Source: CAZNLH01 sp964573995
Lineage (GTDB): Bacteria; Gemmatimonadota; CAZMKB01; CAZNLH01
Assembly (NCBI GenBank): GCA_964573995.1
Contig: CAZNLH010000042.1
Span: forward strand, 1-16,131
Reading direction: 5' to 3'
Length of the DNA stretch: 16,131 bases
How positions within the stretch are numbered: the stretch's first letter is position 1; each line of letters starts with the position of its first letter. The translations under genes were made by a program, and so were the position numbers. The notes under the pieces were generated by a model. That model did not search any database, was not told the DNA's origin, and saw only the letters and a list, made by a program, of their open reading frames with translations. Below, in pieces: positions 1-6,276 of this stretch.

Positions 1-135
1 ACCTGGATATCCGAAGGGCAATATAATAATACACTGGATAATTGCAAATGTTTCGGCGATGGGAAGTGAAGACTCCGGTTACCTGCCAATCTGAATAAAT
101 CTTAATCCGTTATAATTCAACTTTGGATATCACTC
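1..135. other. Window edge, no gene seen
   Basis: AT-rich intergenic sequence upstream of the first promoter. I see no credible coding frame with a ribosome binding site on either strand and no clear terminator. It may be the far upstream part of the promoter region of the operon starting near 170. Confidence 0.5.
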
Positions 136-164
136 TTGACAAAATAAATTAAAGGAAGTATAAT
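136..164 (+). promoter_or_regulatory. Consensus sigma-70 promoter for the plus-strand operon
   Basis: A perfect -35 box TTGACA (136-141) and a perfect -10 box TATAAT (159-164) are separated by 17 bases, the optimal spacing. Transcription would start near 170-172 and give a leader of about 180 bases before the ATG at 351. No other consensus promoter was noticed before the genes that follow, so it may serve the whole 351-5358 block. The boxes are seen directly; activity is inferred. Confidence 0.75.
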
Positions 165-187
165 AGCCAAAACCAATGGGGAATAAA

Positions 188-225
188 GGCAAGGAATCTC
201 AGCCCTTTTGGGATTTCTTTTTGCC
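188..225 (+). promoter_or_regulatory. Stem-loop in the 5' leader of the operon
   Basis: GGCAA (188-192) pairs with TTGCC (221-225). Inside it, 193-200 pairs with 210-217 with two G-U pairs, leaving a bulge of three T's (218-220) and a 9-base loop. The result is a 13-bp interrupted stem just after the predicted transcription start. The T-run lies inside the stem rather than after it, so a classic intrinsic terminator is unlikely. It could be a leader regulatory structure or chance folding. I do not recognise a known riboswitch class. Confidence 0.35.
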
Positions 226-236
226 ATTCCATTACC

Positions 237-263
237 AGTTACTATTCCACTGTTGCAGTAACT
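237..263 (+). repeat. Short inverted repeat in the leader, with a third copy downstream
   Basis: AGTTACT (237-243) is the reverse complement of AGTAACT (257-263), with a 13-base loop. CAGTAACT (256-263) recurs at 303-310. The motifs lie in the untranslated leader between the promoter and the start at 351. They could be half-sites for a regulator or a second leader hairpin; function is unknown. Confidence 0.3.
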
Positions 264-350
264 ATTGAAAGGAAAATGCGGTGACAAGGCGTATTGTTCT
301 TTCAGTAACTTCACCCCGAACAACCTAACCACCCTATCAAAGGAGTCGAG

Positions 351-1466
351 ATGAAAGAGAGGCGTTCAAAGGCCAGATCATTCTTATTTCTACTCATTGC
401 TATCCTGCCGGCCCTGTTCTGTGGTCCGGGTGAGAAGATAGAGCCCGTATCCCCCCTGGACAGCCCGGAGGTCCATTACAACCTGGGGATGAAGAAGGTT
501 GATTCCCAGGAAAGGGATGCGGCCGTTTCAGAACTTCAGAGGGCGATAGCGCTCGATCCCAAGTATTCACCGGCGTACGGCGGATTGGCCATCGTCTCCG
601 CCATGGAAGGGGACGGCCGCGCCGCAGCGGAATACCTGGAGAAGGCGAAGGATCGAGCGAAATCGGACGAACACAAGATTGTCTATCATACCGCGGCCAT
701 CCGCGTGGAGACTGCATTGAAGGGAAAGGACTGGCTCGATCACTGCAAGTCCCATTATGAGAAGGGCGTGAACCTGGAGGGAAACCGCGCCGAGATCACT
801 TACTTCTATGGTCTCGCCAACGAGGACGCCCGGTCTTTTGACACCGCCGTGGCGATGTACAGGAAGGTCATTGAACTGAACTCCGGGAGGGTGAGCGAGG
901 CGGACAGCCACTGGAAGGCCATCCAGCGGGTAATGAGGGCCCAACCCGGCTCGAAGTATGGCAAGGAGATGGCCCTCAAGGGCGAGATCAGCCGGGGTGA
1001 ACTCGCCGTCCTCCTCTTAGAGGAACTGGATCTCGAGAAGTTTTTCAATCAACCTTCATCTGCCAATTCTCTACAGGAATCTCAAGCGACACCCTACGAC
1101 GTGCGCGATCACCCGCTAAAGAACGCCATAGAGAAGGTCCTGGGCTGGCACCTCCGGGGCCTGGACGTCATCGACAACCTCTTCCACCCTGATCAGGCGG
1201 TGACGCGGGGCGAGTTCGCCATGCTGGTCGAGGACATCATCATCAAGGAGAGTGGCGATCTCGACCTGGCGACCCGCTACATCAGTGAAGGCAAATCGCC
1301 GTTCCAGGATATCGACAACACCTCACCTTACTACAACGCGGTCATGGTGGCCACGAGCAGGGGCTTGATAGAGCCGGCCTCCCCCTCCGTGTTCGATTCG
1401 AAGGGGAAGGTGAGTGGGAGTGAGGTCTTGCTCGCCATAAGGAAGTTGAAGGAACATCGGTTCTGA
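351..1466 (+). CDS. Exported TPR protein with C-terminal SLH-like repeats
   Basis: A 371-residue protein. Residues 1-24 are basic then hydrophobic, ending near Cys24 (LPALFC). This looks like a signal peptide, possibly of a lipoprotein, although the lipobox is not canonical. Residues about 40-185 carry TPR-like helical repeats (for example HYNLGMKK...AVSELQRAIALDP). Residues about 205-371 resemble S-layer-homology repeats: ISRGELAVLL, a DVRDHP stretch, then TRGEFAML and a DIDNTSPYYNAV segment. It probably acts in the envelope as an interaction scaffold. The ATG is preceded by AAAGGAG (339-345). It is the first gene after the promoter at 136-164, and 56 bases separate it from the next gene. 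The exact function is not recognised. Confidence 0.85.
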   Translation: MKERRSKARSFLFLLIAILPALFCGPGEKIEPVSPLDSPEVHYNLGMKKVDSQERDAAVSELQRAIALDPKYSPAYGGLAIVSAMEGDGRAAAEYLEKAKDRAKSDEHKIVYHTAAIRVETALKGKDWLDHCKSHYEKGVNLEGNRAEITYFYGLANEDARSFDTAVAMYRKVIELNSGRVSEADSHWKAIQRVMRAQPGSKYGKEMALKGEISRGELAVLLLEELDLEKFFNQPSSANSLQESQATPYDVRDHPLKNAIEKVLGWHLRGLDVIDNLFHPDQAVTRGEFAMLVEDIIIKESGDLDLATRYISEGKSPFQDIDNTSPYYNAVMVATSRGLIEPASPSVFDSKGKVSGSEVLLAIRKLKEHRF

Positions 1467-1522
1467 TTAACTATGAGAAGGCCCGAACTTGTCGTTTAAC
1501 CCCAGCCAAGCGAGGTGAAACC

Positions 1523-2392
1523 ATGAAGATTGCCCGTTGCACCCTGTCTCTATTGATCCTGACGGCTCTGTCGGTTGCGCTTCTCTTTGCCCAGAGTTAC
1601 AAGACCGGCGCCAAATTCGTCTATCGAAACGGTGTGACCTTCCTGCAGTATACGCAAATCGGGACAGCGGACATGACGAAGATGATCAATCGTGTCCAGG
1701 GATGCCTAATGGCGAAGAGCGCAGCCGAGGGACTCGCCAAGGCAGAGATCCTGGCCGAGGTGAAGAAATTACACTTGAGCAAGGGAAAAACAGTAGAAAA
1801 CGCCGTTGCAGGCAGCGAAAAGGTCGCCTCGGTCGTCACGGGGTGGTTGCAGGGCGCGGTCGTGATCGACTCGGATTGCAAGTGGGAGATGGACGCCCCG
1901 ATGGGAACCGCCACGGTGGAACTTGCCCTGACCGGTGAGAACGGTTCAATGGGCGAGATCTACAACTTGTCGCCGGGTGTCCTGAATGAGGAGCCTGCGC
2001 CGAACAGCGTGGAGGAGTTCTCTGCTCAGGTGAGTGGCAAGGCAAGCGATGAGAACTACGATGGCCTGATCATTGATGCCTCCTCTCTCCACGTCAAACC
2101 GGACACCCACATCCTGGTACAGACCCGGAAGGGACTCGTCGCATACAGCGCGAAGTCGGTCGATCCGGAGGTCCTGATCCGGGACCTCATGATTGCCTAC
2201 GCCGATTCGCGAGACTACGCCGGGAGCATATTGAGGGATAAGGGCAGTTCCCATCCCCTGGTCGTCAGTCCAGTTTCCGTTCAAAGCGGGAGCGAGTACA
2301 TCGTGAGCGCGGAGGACGGCCTGAAGATCGTCTCCATGGGCGAGAAGGGCGATGCCCTCCAGAAGGCCCGGGTTGTAATAGTAACGGGATGA
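1523..2392 (+). CDS. Exported LPP20-like protein of unknown function
   Basis: A 289-residue protein with a clear signal peptide (residues 1-23, hydrophobic core, cleavage near LLFAQS). The middle (about 50-150) has the alanine-rich helix and 'V.GWLQGAVV' pattern seen in LPP20/FlgT-type envelope proteins. Residues about 175-285 contain YDGLIIDASSL and PEVLIRDLMIAYADSRDYAG, then a terminal VVIVTG, matching the C-terminal half common in that group ('GLIVDARGL...'). Two internal cysteines (near residues 62 and 119) could form a disulphide after export. GAGGTGA just upstream of the ATG is a good ribosome binding site. The stop overlaps the next gene's ATG (ATGA), indicating translational coupling. 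Family assignment is by recalled motif pattern, not by alignment. Confidence 0.75.
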   Translation: MKIARCTLSLLILTALSVALLFAQSYKTGAKFVYRNGVTFLQYTQIGTADMTKMINRVQGCLMAKSAAEGLAKAEILAEVKKLHLSKGKTVENAVAGSEKVASVVTGWLQGAVVIDSDCKWEMDAPMGTATVELALTGENGSMGEIYNLSPGVLNEEPAPNSVEEFSAQVSGKASDENYDGLIIDASSLHVKPDTHILVQTRKGLVAYSAKSVDPEVLIRDLMIAYADSRDYAGSILRDKGSSHPLVVSPVSVQSGSEYIVSAEDGLKIVSMGEKGDALQKARVVIVTG

Positions 2393-3510
2393 GGTCGATG
2401 ATGATTACGAGAAGTTTTAGAGATGGCGGGCTTATTACCCTGGTCGTGATAGTCTGCATTGGTGTACCCATGCCTCCTCTTGTTGCCCAGGCCGCGGATT
2501 CAATCTCTTCGGACTCATCCATTGACAAGGCCGTCCAAGACGTCTTCAAGGAATACGAGGGGAAGGTCGAGGAAAATTACGCCGATTACAAGGCGAAGGT
2601 CGAGGCGGTCTGGAACGAGTATCGGGAATCCACGAAGAAGGTGTGGGTCGATTACAGCAAGGACGTCTCCGCCCTGAGCGCGGTCGATTTCAAGAGCGGG
2701 GAAGTCAGCCTGGAGACGATGGTCCCGGTCTCCGAGGACAGCCCGGAGAAGGTGAGGAAGGAGATCTTGGGGAGGCTTCAAAATTCCCTTTCAGCGAACA
2801 ATCCGGCCGGGGTAAGCCCCCTCGAGGGACAACTCAAGTTCCCCGGGACCGGGGAAGAGGTCAAGAGAGAAAACACCGGGCGATTCTTCCGGGAGGAGAT
2901 CGAGCCGAACCTCGAGAAGGAGCGGATACAATCGAGGGACGGTGTGGCGAGGTACCACTACTCCGTCAAGATACACCTGATTCCCGAGCACCTACAGGTC
3001 CGGGCGCGGAGGTTCCTCCCCGATGTCATGGAGTTTGCGCAAAACTACGGCCTGAGTCCCGCCCTGGTGCTCGCGGTCATCCACACGGAGTCTTGGTTCA
3101 ATCCCCTGGCTGTCTCCAAGGCGGGTGCCTATGGACTCATGCAACTCATCCCGGATTACGGCGCCAAGGATTCCTATCGCTTCGTTTACGGGAAGGCTGC
3201 CGCTCCCTCGAAGTCCTTCCTTTTCATCCCGAGGAACAACATTCAACTCGGCACCGCCTATCTCTACCTGATCCGCCACGATCAACTCAAGTACCATGGG
3301 GATGACGACAAGGGGAAGATTCTCACCCTCTGTGCCTACAACTGGGGTCCTGGGTCCGTGAACAGCAAGATCATTGGTTCCAATAGAATCGAAGACCTTG
3401 ATGTGGTGCAATTGAAGCGAATCATACGGCAGAGGGCACCTGCAGAGACGGCGGATTACTTTGCCAAGATACTGGAGAGGGAGAAGGTATATGAGAGGAT
3501 GTTCGACTGA
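2389..3510 (+). CDS. MltC-like membrane-bound lytic murein transglycosylase
   Basis: A 373-residue protein. A signal/anchor segment spans about residues 12-35, ending AQAADS. Residues about 45-150 are charged and helical and resemble the DUF3393 N-terminal domain of MltC, including FKSGEVSLETMVP. The C-terminal lysozyme-fold SLT domain (about 200-370) has the catalytic glutamate in HTESWFNP (Glu234), then KAGAYGLMQLIP and AYNWGPGSVN. It should cleave the MurNAc-GlcNAc bond of peptidoglycan in the periplasm, forming 1,6-anhydro ends. The ATG at 2389 overlaps the previous stop. GAGG at 2391-2394 would better serve the ATGs at 2398 or 2401, so the true start may be 9-12 bases later. It is two genes upstream of the DGR target, which places a wall-remodelling enzyme in the same transcript. 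Confidence 0.88.
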   Translation: MRSMMITRSFRDGGLITLVVIVCIGVPMPPLVAQAADSISSDSSIDKAVQDVFKEYEGKVEENYADYKAKVEAVWNEYRESTKKVWVDYSKDVSALSAVDFKSGEVSLETMVPVSEDSPEKVRKEILGRLQNSLSANNPAGVSPLEGQLKFPGTGEEVKRENTGRFFREEIEPNLEKERIQSRDGVARYHYSVKIHLIPEHLQVRARRFLPDVMEFAQNYGLSPALVLAVIHTESWFNPLAVSKAGAYGLMQLIPDYGAKDSYRFVYGKAAAPSKSFLFIPRNNIQLGTAYLYLIRHDQLKYHGDDDKGKILTLCAYNWGPGSVNSKIIGSNRIEDLDVVQLKRIIRQRAPAETADYFAKILEREKVYERMFD

Positions 3511-4243
3511 TCTTACAGAGACCGAGATCGTGTCCCGACCCGGCTTGATTCCGCGATTGAGACGTATTTCTTGGAGGTTCATCCCCTCCTTTTTTCTCGC
3601 CACGATCCTGGCCTTGGCCCCGCTGAGCGCGGTTTTTCCCTATCAGGGAGGCCACTCCAGCGCGGAAGAGGCGGTCCTTGAGCACCTCCGGAACGGGGAG
3701 TTCGATGAGGCCATCGCACTGGAGGAGAAGATCATCGCGGAGAATCCCGGAGGCACCAAGGCCGCCAAGGCCCAGTTCAGCATCGCCGGGATCTACCTGA
3801 ACTTCGTGAACGACTACCAAAGGGCCTTCGATGCCTACAAGAAGGTCGTCGAGGAATATCCGAATTCATCATACGTCCAGGACTCGTACTACCGGATGGC
3901 GCTCCTGAGCCTCAAACTCGGTGAAGTCGAAGAGACAGCACAATACCTCGGCAATATCGAGGGATCGAACGGTTCACTCGGGGGGAAGGCGAATTTCCTG
4001 CTCGGCTGGCTCAACAGGGGGAGGAATGTCTTCTATTTCCAGAACAAGGATACCCTTATGGCCACCTCCCTCTCCTTCGAGTTTATCTTCATCCTGCTCT
4101 GGCTCCTTATCGGGGTGATTGACAAGATCCATCACCTGTACAAGAAGAAATCTTTCTGGCTCGTGTTCGGCCTCATGATCGTAATACTGGCCTTCAAACT
4201 ATCGGTCCAGTACGCACTGTTCGAGTTGGTGGAGAACTTGTGA
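3491..4243 (+). CDS. TPR membrane protein with two C-terminal transmembrane helices
   Basis: About 251 residues from the ATG at 3491. A hydrophobic segment at about residues 29-50 is a signal or anchor. It is followed by tandem TPR-like repeats (about 55-165: AVLEHLRNGEFDEAIALEEKI, AQFSIAGIYLNF, DAYKKVVEEYP, YYRMALLSLKLGEV). Two strongly hydrophobic helices lie near the C-terminus (SFEFIFILLWLLIGVI and WLVFGLMIVILAFKL) with a basic loop between them. The TPRs would be extracytoplasmic if the N-terminal segment is cleaved or spans the membrane once. The start is uncertain: ATG 3491 follows a purine-rich stretch and overlaps the transglycosylase gene by 20 bases, and GTG 3530 is a non-overlapping alternative. 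Probably a scaffold; the specific role is unknown. Confidence 0.8.
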   Translation: MRGCSTDLTETEIVSRPGLIPRLRRISWRFIPSFFLATILALAPLSAVFPYQGGHSSAEEAVLEHLRNGEFDEAIALEEKIIAENPGGTKAAKAQFSIAGIYLNFVNDYQRAFDAYKKVVEEYPNSSYVQDSYYRMALLSLKLGEVEETAQYLGNIEGSNGSLGGKANFLLGWLNRGRNVFYFQNKDTLMATSLSFEFIFILLWLLIGVIDKIHHLYKKKSFWLVFGLMIVILAFKLSVQYALFELVENL

Positions 4244-4261
4244 CCGAAATCGAGGAAATCG

Positions 4262-4306
4262 ATGGTTCATGAAATAACAAAGTCGTCGGTATCATGTATT
4301 CAATGA
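4262..4306 (+). CDS. Possible 14-codon leader peptide coupled to the DGR target gene
   Basis: GAGGAAA (4252-4258) is the best ribosome binding site in the gap before the DGR target. It precedes ATG 4262, which opens a 14-codon frame ending at TGA 4304-4306. That stop overlaps the in-frame ATG at 4303 of the target gene (ATGA). The target's own upstream sequence has only a weak ribosome binding site. The arrangement fits translational coupling or a leader peptide, but a frame this short can occur by chance. Confidence 0.3.
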   Translation: MVHEITKSSVSCIQ

Positions 4307-5358
4307 AATACATTTGCAGCCTCTTTTTTTGCTTAATCATATCAGATTCGATTTTTATCATCCACCCGTCCTACGGCCATGCGGCCGAGGTGGAGCATCT
4401 CCGAGTGAGCCAGGTGGGCAACCGCCTGGTGGCGGAGTACGATTTGACAGGGCAGGAGGAGGCGGATGTCGTGGTGACGGTGACGGTGGGTGGCAAGCGG
4501 TACACGCAGGAGGACCTGCACCTGGAGGGAGATTTCGGCAAGGTGCGGCCGGGTGCGGGGAAGCGGATCTACTGGAACGTGCTTCAGGACTTCCCGCGCG
4601 GCCTCTCGGCGGAGGTGGAGGTGGAGGTCACGGCCGGCGGGCGCGAATGGCGTGACCCGGTGTTGGGGATGGAGTTCGTGTGGGTGGAGGGAGGGTGTTA
4701 CGAGATGGGGTGCGGGTCGTGGACGTCGGATTGTGACGATGACGAGAAGCCTGTTCACGAGGTGTGCGTGGACGGGTTCTGGTTGGGGAAGTATGAGGTG
4801 ACGTTCGATGAGTACGATGCGTATTGCCGGGCGGCGGGCAAGAAAAGGCCGGACGATGAGGGCTGGGGGCGTGGCAGGCGTCCGGTGATCTACGTCTCGT
4901 GGGAGGATGCGCAGGGTTTCATCGGGTGGCTCAACCGGAAGACGGGTCTCGAGTTCCGGTTGCCCACGGAGGCGGAGTGGGAGTACGCTGCGCGAAGCGG
5001 TGGGAGGAAGGAGAAGTGGGCAGGGACGTCGGATGAGGGTCGTCTGGGTGACTATGCGTGGTATGGTTCCAACAGTGGAGGACGAACGCACCCGGTGGGT
5101 ACGAAGAGGCCGAACGGCCTGGGCCTCTACGACATGAGCGGCAACGTGTGGGAGTGGTGTTCGGACCGGTATGGCGGGGATTATTATAGTAAAAGCCCGA
5201 GGCGCAATCCCAAGGGCCCTGCGGGCGGCGGCGACCGGGTGGTACGCGGCGGTAGTTGGAGCTACTACGCGAGGTACGTCCGCGTCGCCAATCGCCTCAA
5301 CGTCAACCCGGCCGACAGGTACAGCGCCCTGGGCTTCCGCCTTGCCAGGACGCCTTAG
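4294..5358 (+). CDS. DGR target: exported protein with FGE-sulfatase (C-type-lectin) fold and variable C-terminus
   Basis: A 354-residue protein (345-351 if translation begins at ATG 4303). Residues about 1-30 are a signal peptide ending near YGHAAE. Residues about 32-120 look like a beta-sandwich (VSQVGNRLVAEYDLTG and the following alternating strands). Residues about 125-354 are an FGE-sulfatase/SUMF1 domain: PVLGMEFVWVEGG, GKYEVTFDEYDAYC, RLPTEAEWEYAARSG, GLYDMSGNVWEWCSD, RGGSW and a final LGFRLAR. Enzymatic FGE has cysteines just after the GGS motif. Here that stretch reads SYYARYVRVANR without cysteine, so formylglycine-generating activity is unlikely and a ligand-binding scaffold is expected. 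Residues 310-352 are encoded by the variable repeat. The export signal places the diversified surface outside the cytoplasm. Codon use is rich in G at third positions, unlike the C-rich upstream genes. Confidence 0.93.
   Translation: MYSMKYICSLFFCLIISDSIFIIHPSYGHAAEVEHLRVSQVGNRLVAEYDLTGQEEADVVVTVTVGGKRYTQEDLHLEGDFGKVRPGAGKRIYWNVLQDFPRGLSAEVEVEVTAGGREWRDPVLGMEFVWVEGGCYEMGCGSWTSDCDDDEKPVHEVCVDGFWLGKYEVTFDEYDAYCRAAGKKRPDDEGWGRGRRPVIYVSWEDAQGFIGWLNRKTGLEFRLPTEAEWEYAARSGGRKEKWAGTSDEGRLGDYAWYGSNSGGRTHPVGTKRPNGLGLYDMSGNVWEWCSDRYGGDYYSKSPRRNPKGPAGGGDRVVRGGSWSYYARYVRVANRLNVNPADRYSALGFRLARTP
5221..5348 (+). repeat. DGR variable repeat (VR)
   Basis: This aligns without gaps to 7328-7455. In the core (5225-5348 against 7332-7455, 124 bases) there are 15 differences, every one at a base that is A in the template; all 90 non-A template bases are identical. 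Including three further A-differences at the left edge gives 18 in 128 bases. Changes are A to G, T or C. Thirteen residues of the target differ from the TR translation (310, 311, 314, 317, 323-325, 328, 335, 337, 343-345) and one codon is changed silently (327). The invariant last ~21 bases match TR exactly and are the expected initiation-of-mutagenic-homing end. The repeat ends 7 bases before the stop codon. Confidence 0.97.
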
Positions 5359-5450
5359 GTTTTGATTTTTCACCTTTTCACCTTTTGTCCGGGGTGGGGG
5401 GATGATTCGCGTGGAACTGCCGGGCCCGGGGAAGGGGAGACCGCGAGCAA

Positions 5451-5485
5451 GGCGGCCGGCGGGGTGAGAGCCCGCCGTGGCCGCC
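5451..5485 (+). promoter_or_regulatory. Strong GC hairpin between the VR gene and the HRDC gene
   Basis: GGCGGCC (5451-5457) pairs with GGCCGCC (5479-5485), and GGCGGG (5458-5463) pairs with CCCGCC (5471-5476). This gives a 13-bp stem with a 2-base bulge and a 7-base loop. No T-run follows, so a standard intrinsic terminator is not supported. A separate 10-base palindrome, CCGGGCCCGG, lies at 5420-5429. Known DGRs carry a hairpin just downstream of VR that aids homing. This one is about 100 bases away, farther than in the Bordetella phage element, so that role is tentative. Confidence 0.45.
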
Positions 5486-5503
5486 GAAGCGAGCGGAGGG
5501 ACT

Positions 5504-5944
5504 GTGTTCAAGATCCTGACTATTCCGTTCGATCCCGTCCTCGAGACGTTCGACGAGGATCTGCTGAACGGCTTCTGCCTGAATAAGAGGGTGAACCGCT
5601 ACCGGGTCGTCTTTTTCAAAACGGGAGAAAAGGCCTACTGGTCGGTCTTCTTGGAATACGAACCTGTGCTTGGGGCGTTGGACAAGGAGGGGAAGGACAA
5701 CGTTCTCGACGAGGCGCATCGTCTCCTTCTCGACCGTCTACGGGCGTGGCGGAAAGAGCGGTCTGACAAGGATGGTATCCCGAGTTATATTGTTGCCACG
5801 AACCGGGAACTACGTGAAGTGGTGAAGGCTACGCCGCGAACGCTCGAGGCCTTGAAGACGATCAAGGGATTCGGACGTAAGAAGATGGAAAGGTACGGAT
5901 CTGAAATAGTGGCGATTGTGAGCACCTTTTTCGATGAATCATGA
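5504..5944 (+). CDS. DGR accessory protein with HRDC domain
   Basis: About 146 residues from GTG 5504, which follows GGAGGG (5495-5500). An in-frame GTG at 5477 lies in the bulge of the hairpin and lacks a ribosome binding site, so 5504 is preferred; the protein then starts FKILTIPFDP. The N-terminal half (FDEDLLNGFCLNKRVNRYRV) is the segment typical of DGR-associated HRDC proteins. Residues about 70-144 form the HRDC domain: a helix rich in R/K, PSYIVATNRELREV, then LKTIKGFGRKKMERYGSEIV. HRDC domains bind nucleic acid in RecQ helicases and RNase D, so a role with the TR RNA/cDNA or the target DNA is likely but inferred. The stop overlaps the avd start (ATGA), implying coupled translation. 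Confidence 0.88.
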   Translation: MFKILTIPFDPVLETFDEDLLNGFCLNKRVNRYRVVFFKTGEKAYWSVFLEYEPVLGALDKEGKDNVLDEAHRLLLDRLRAWRKERSDKDGIPSYIVATNRELREVVKATPRTLEALKTIKGFGRKKMERYGSEIVAIVSTFFDES

Positions 5945-6276
5945 ACGAGGACTATCCGCTGTTTGTAAAATGGATGAGCGTGCTCGACTGGATACTTGAA
6001 CGCAGCGAAAGGATGCCAAAGAGTGTCCGATTCAGCGTTGCGAGCCGTATGGCAAGTTATGCGCTGGATGTAACGGAGGGGATCGTGGAGGCGATCTACT
6101 CCCGGGATCGAGTGCCGATCCTCCATCGAACCAACCTCGTTGTCGAGAAACTCCGGGTATTGATGCGGATCTGCCACGGACGACGGTACATCTCGGGCCG
6201 ACAGTATGCGTTCATCAGCGAAGAACTGGATGAGGTGGGCCGGATGCTTGGTGGATGGAGGCGGGCATCGAGATGA
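5941..6276 (+). CDS. avd: DGR accessory variability determinant (Avd)
   Basis: A 111-residue all-helical basic protein matching the Avd/S23-like four-helix bundle: LDWILERSERMPKSVRFSVASRMA, an ALDVTEGIVEAIYS helix, LVVEKLRVLMRICHGRRYIS, and a C-terminal EELDEVGRMLGGWRR that is characteristic of the family. Avd forms a barrel-shaped pentamer that binds the reverse transcriptase and TR RNA and is needed for mutagenic cDNA synthesis. Length is normal for the family. It sits between the HRDC gene and the reverse transcriptase with 4-base overlaps on both sides. Confidence 0.93.
   Translation: MNEDYPLFVKWMSVLDWILERSERMPKSVRFSVASRMASYALDVTEGIVEAIYSRDRVPILHRTNLVVEKLRVLMRICHGRRYISGRQYAFISEELDEVGRMLGGWRRASR

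Noticed and set aside
117..332. 71-codon minus-strand frame over the promoter and leader
   Set aside because: It spans the consensus promoter and leader hairpins, has no ribosome binding site and no recognisable protein features.
3461..3490. TTG 3461 as start of the TPR membrane protein
   Set aside because: It lies 50 bases inside the transglycosylase gene with no ribosome binding site. ATG 3491 or GTG 3530 are better starts.
4294..5358. Active formylglycine-generating enzyme or sulfatase modifier
   Set aside because: The cysteines expected after the GGS motif are absent and that region is under hypermutation, which is incompatible with a fixed active site.
4342..5511. 389-codon antisense frame opposite the DGR target
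   Set aside because: It is a shadow of the G-rich third-position codon use in the FGE-fold gene. The translation is rich in R, P and H with no domain.
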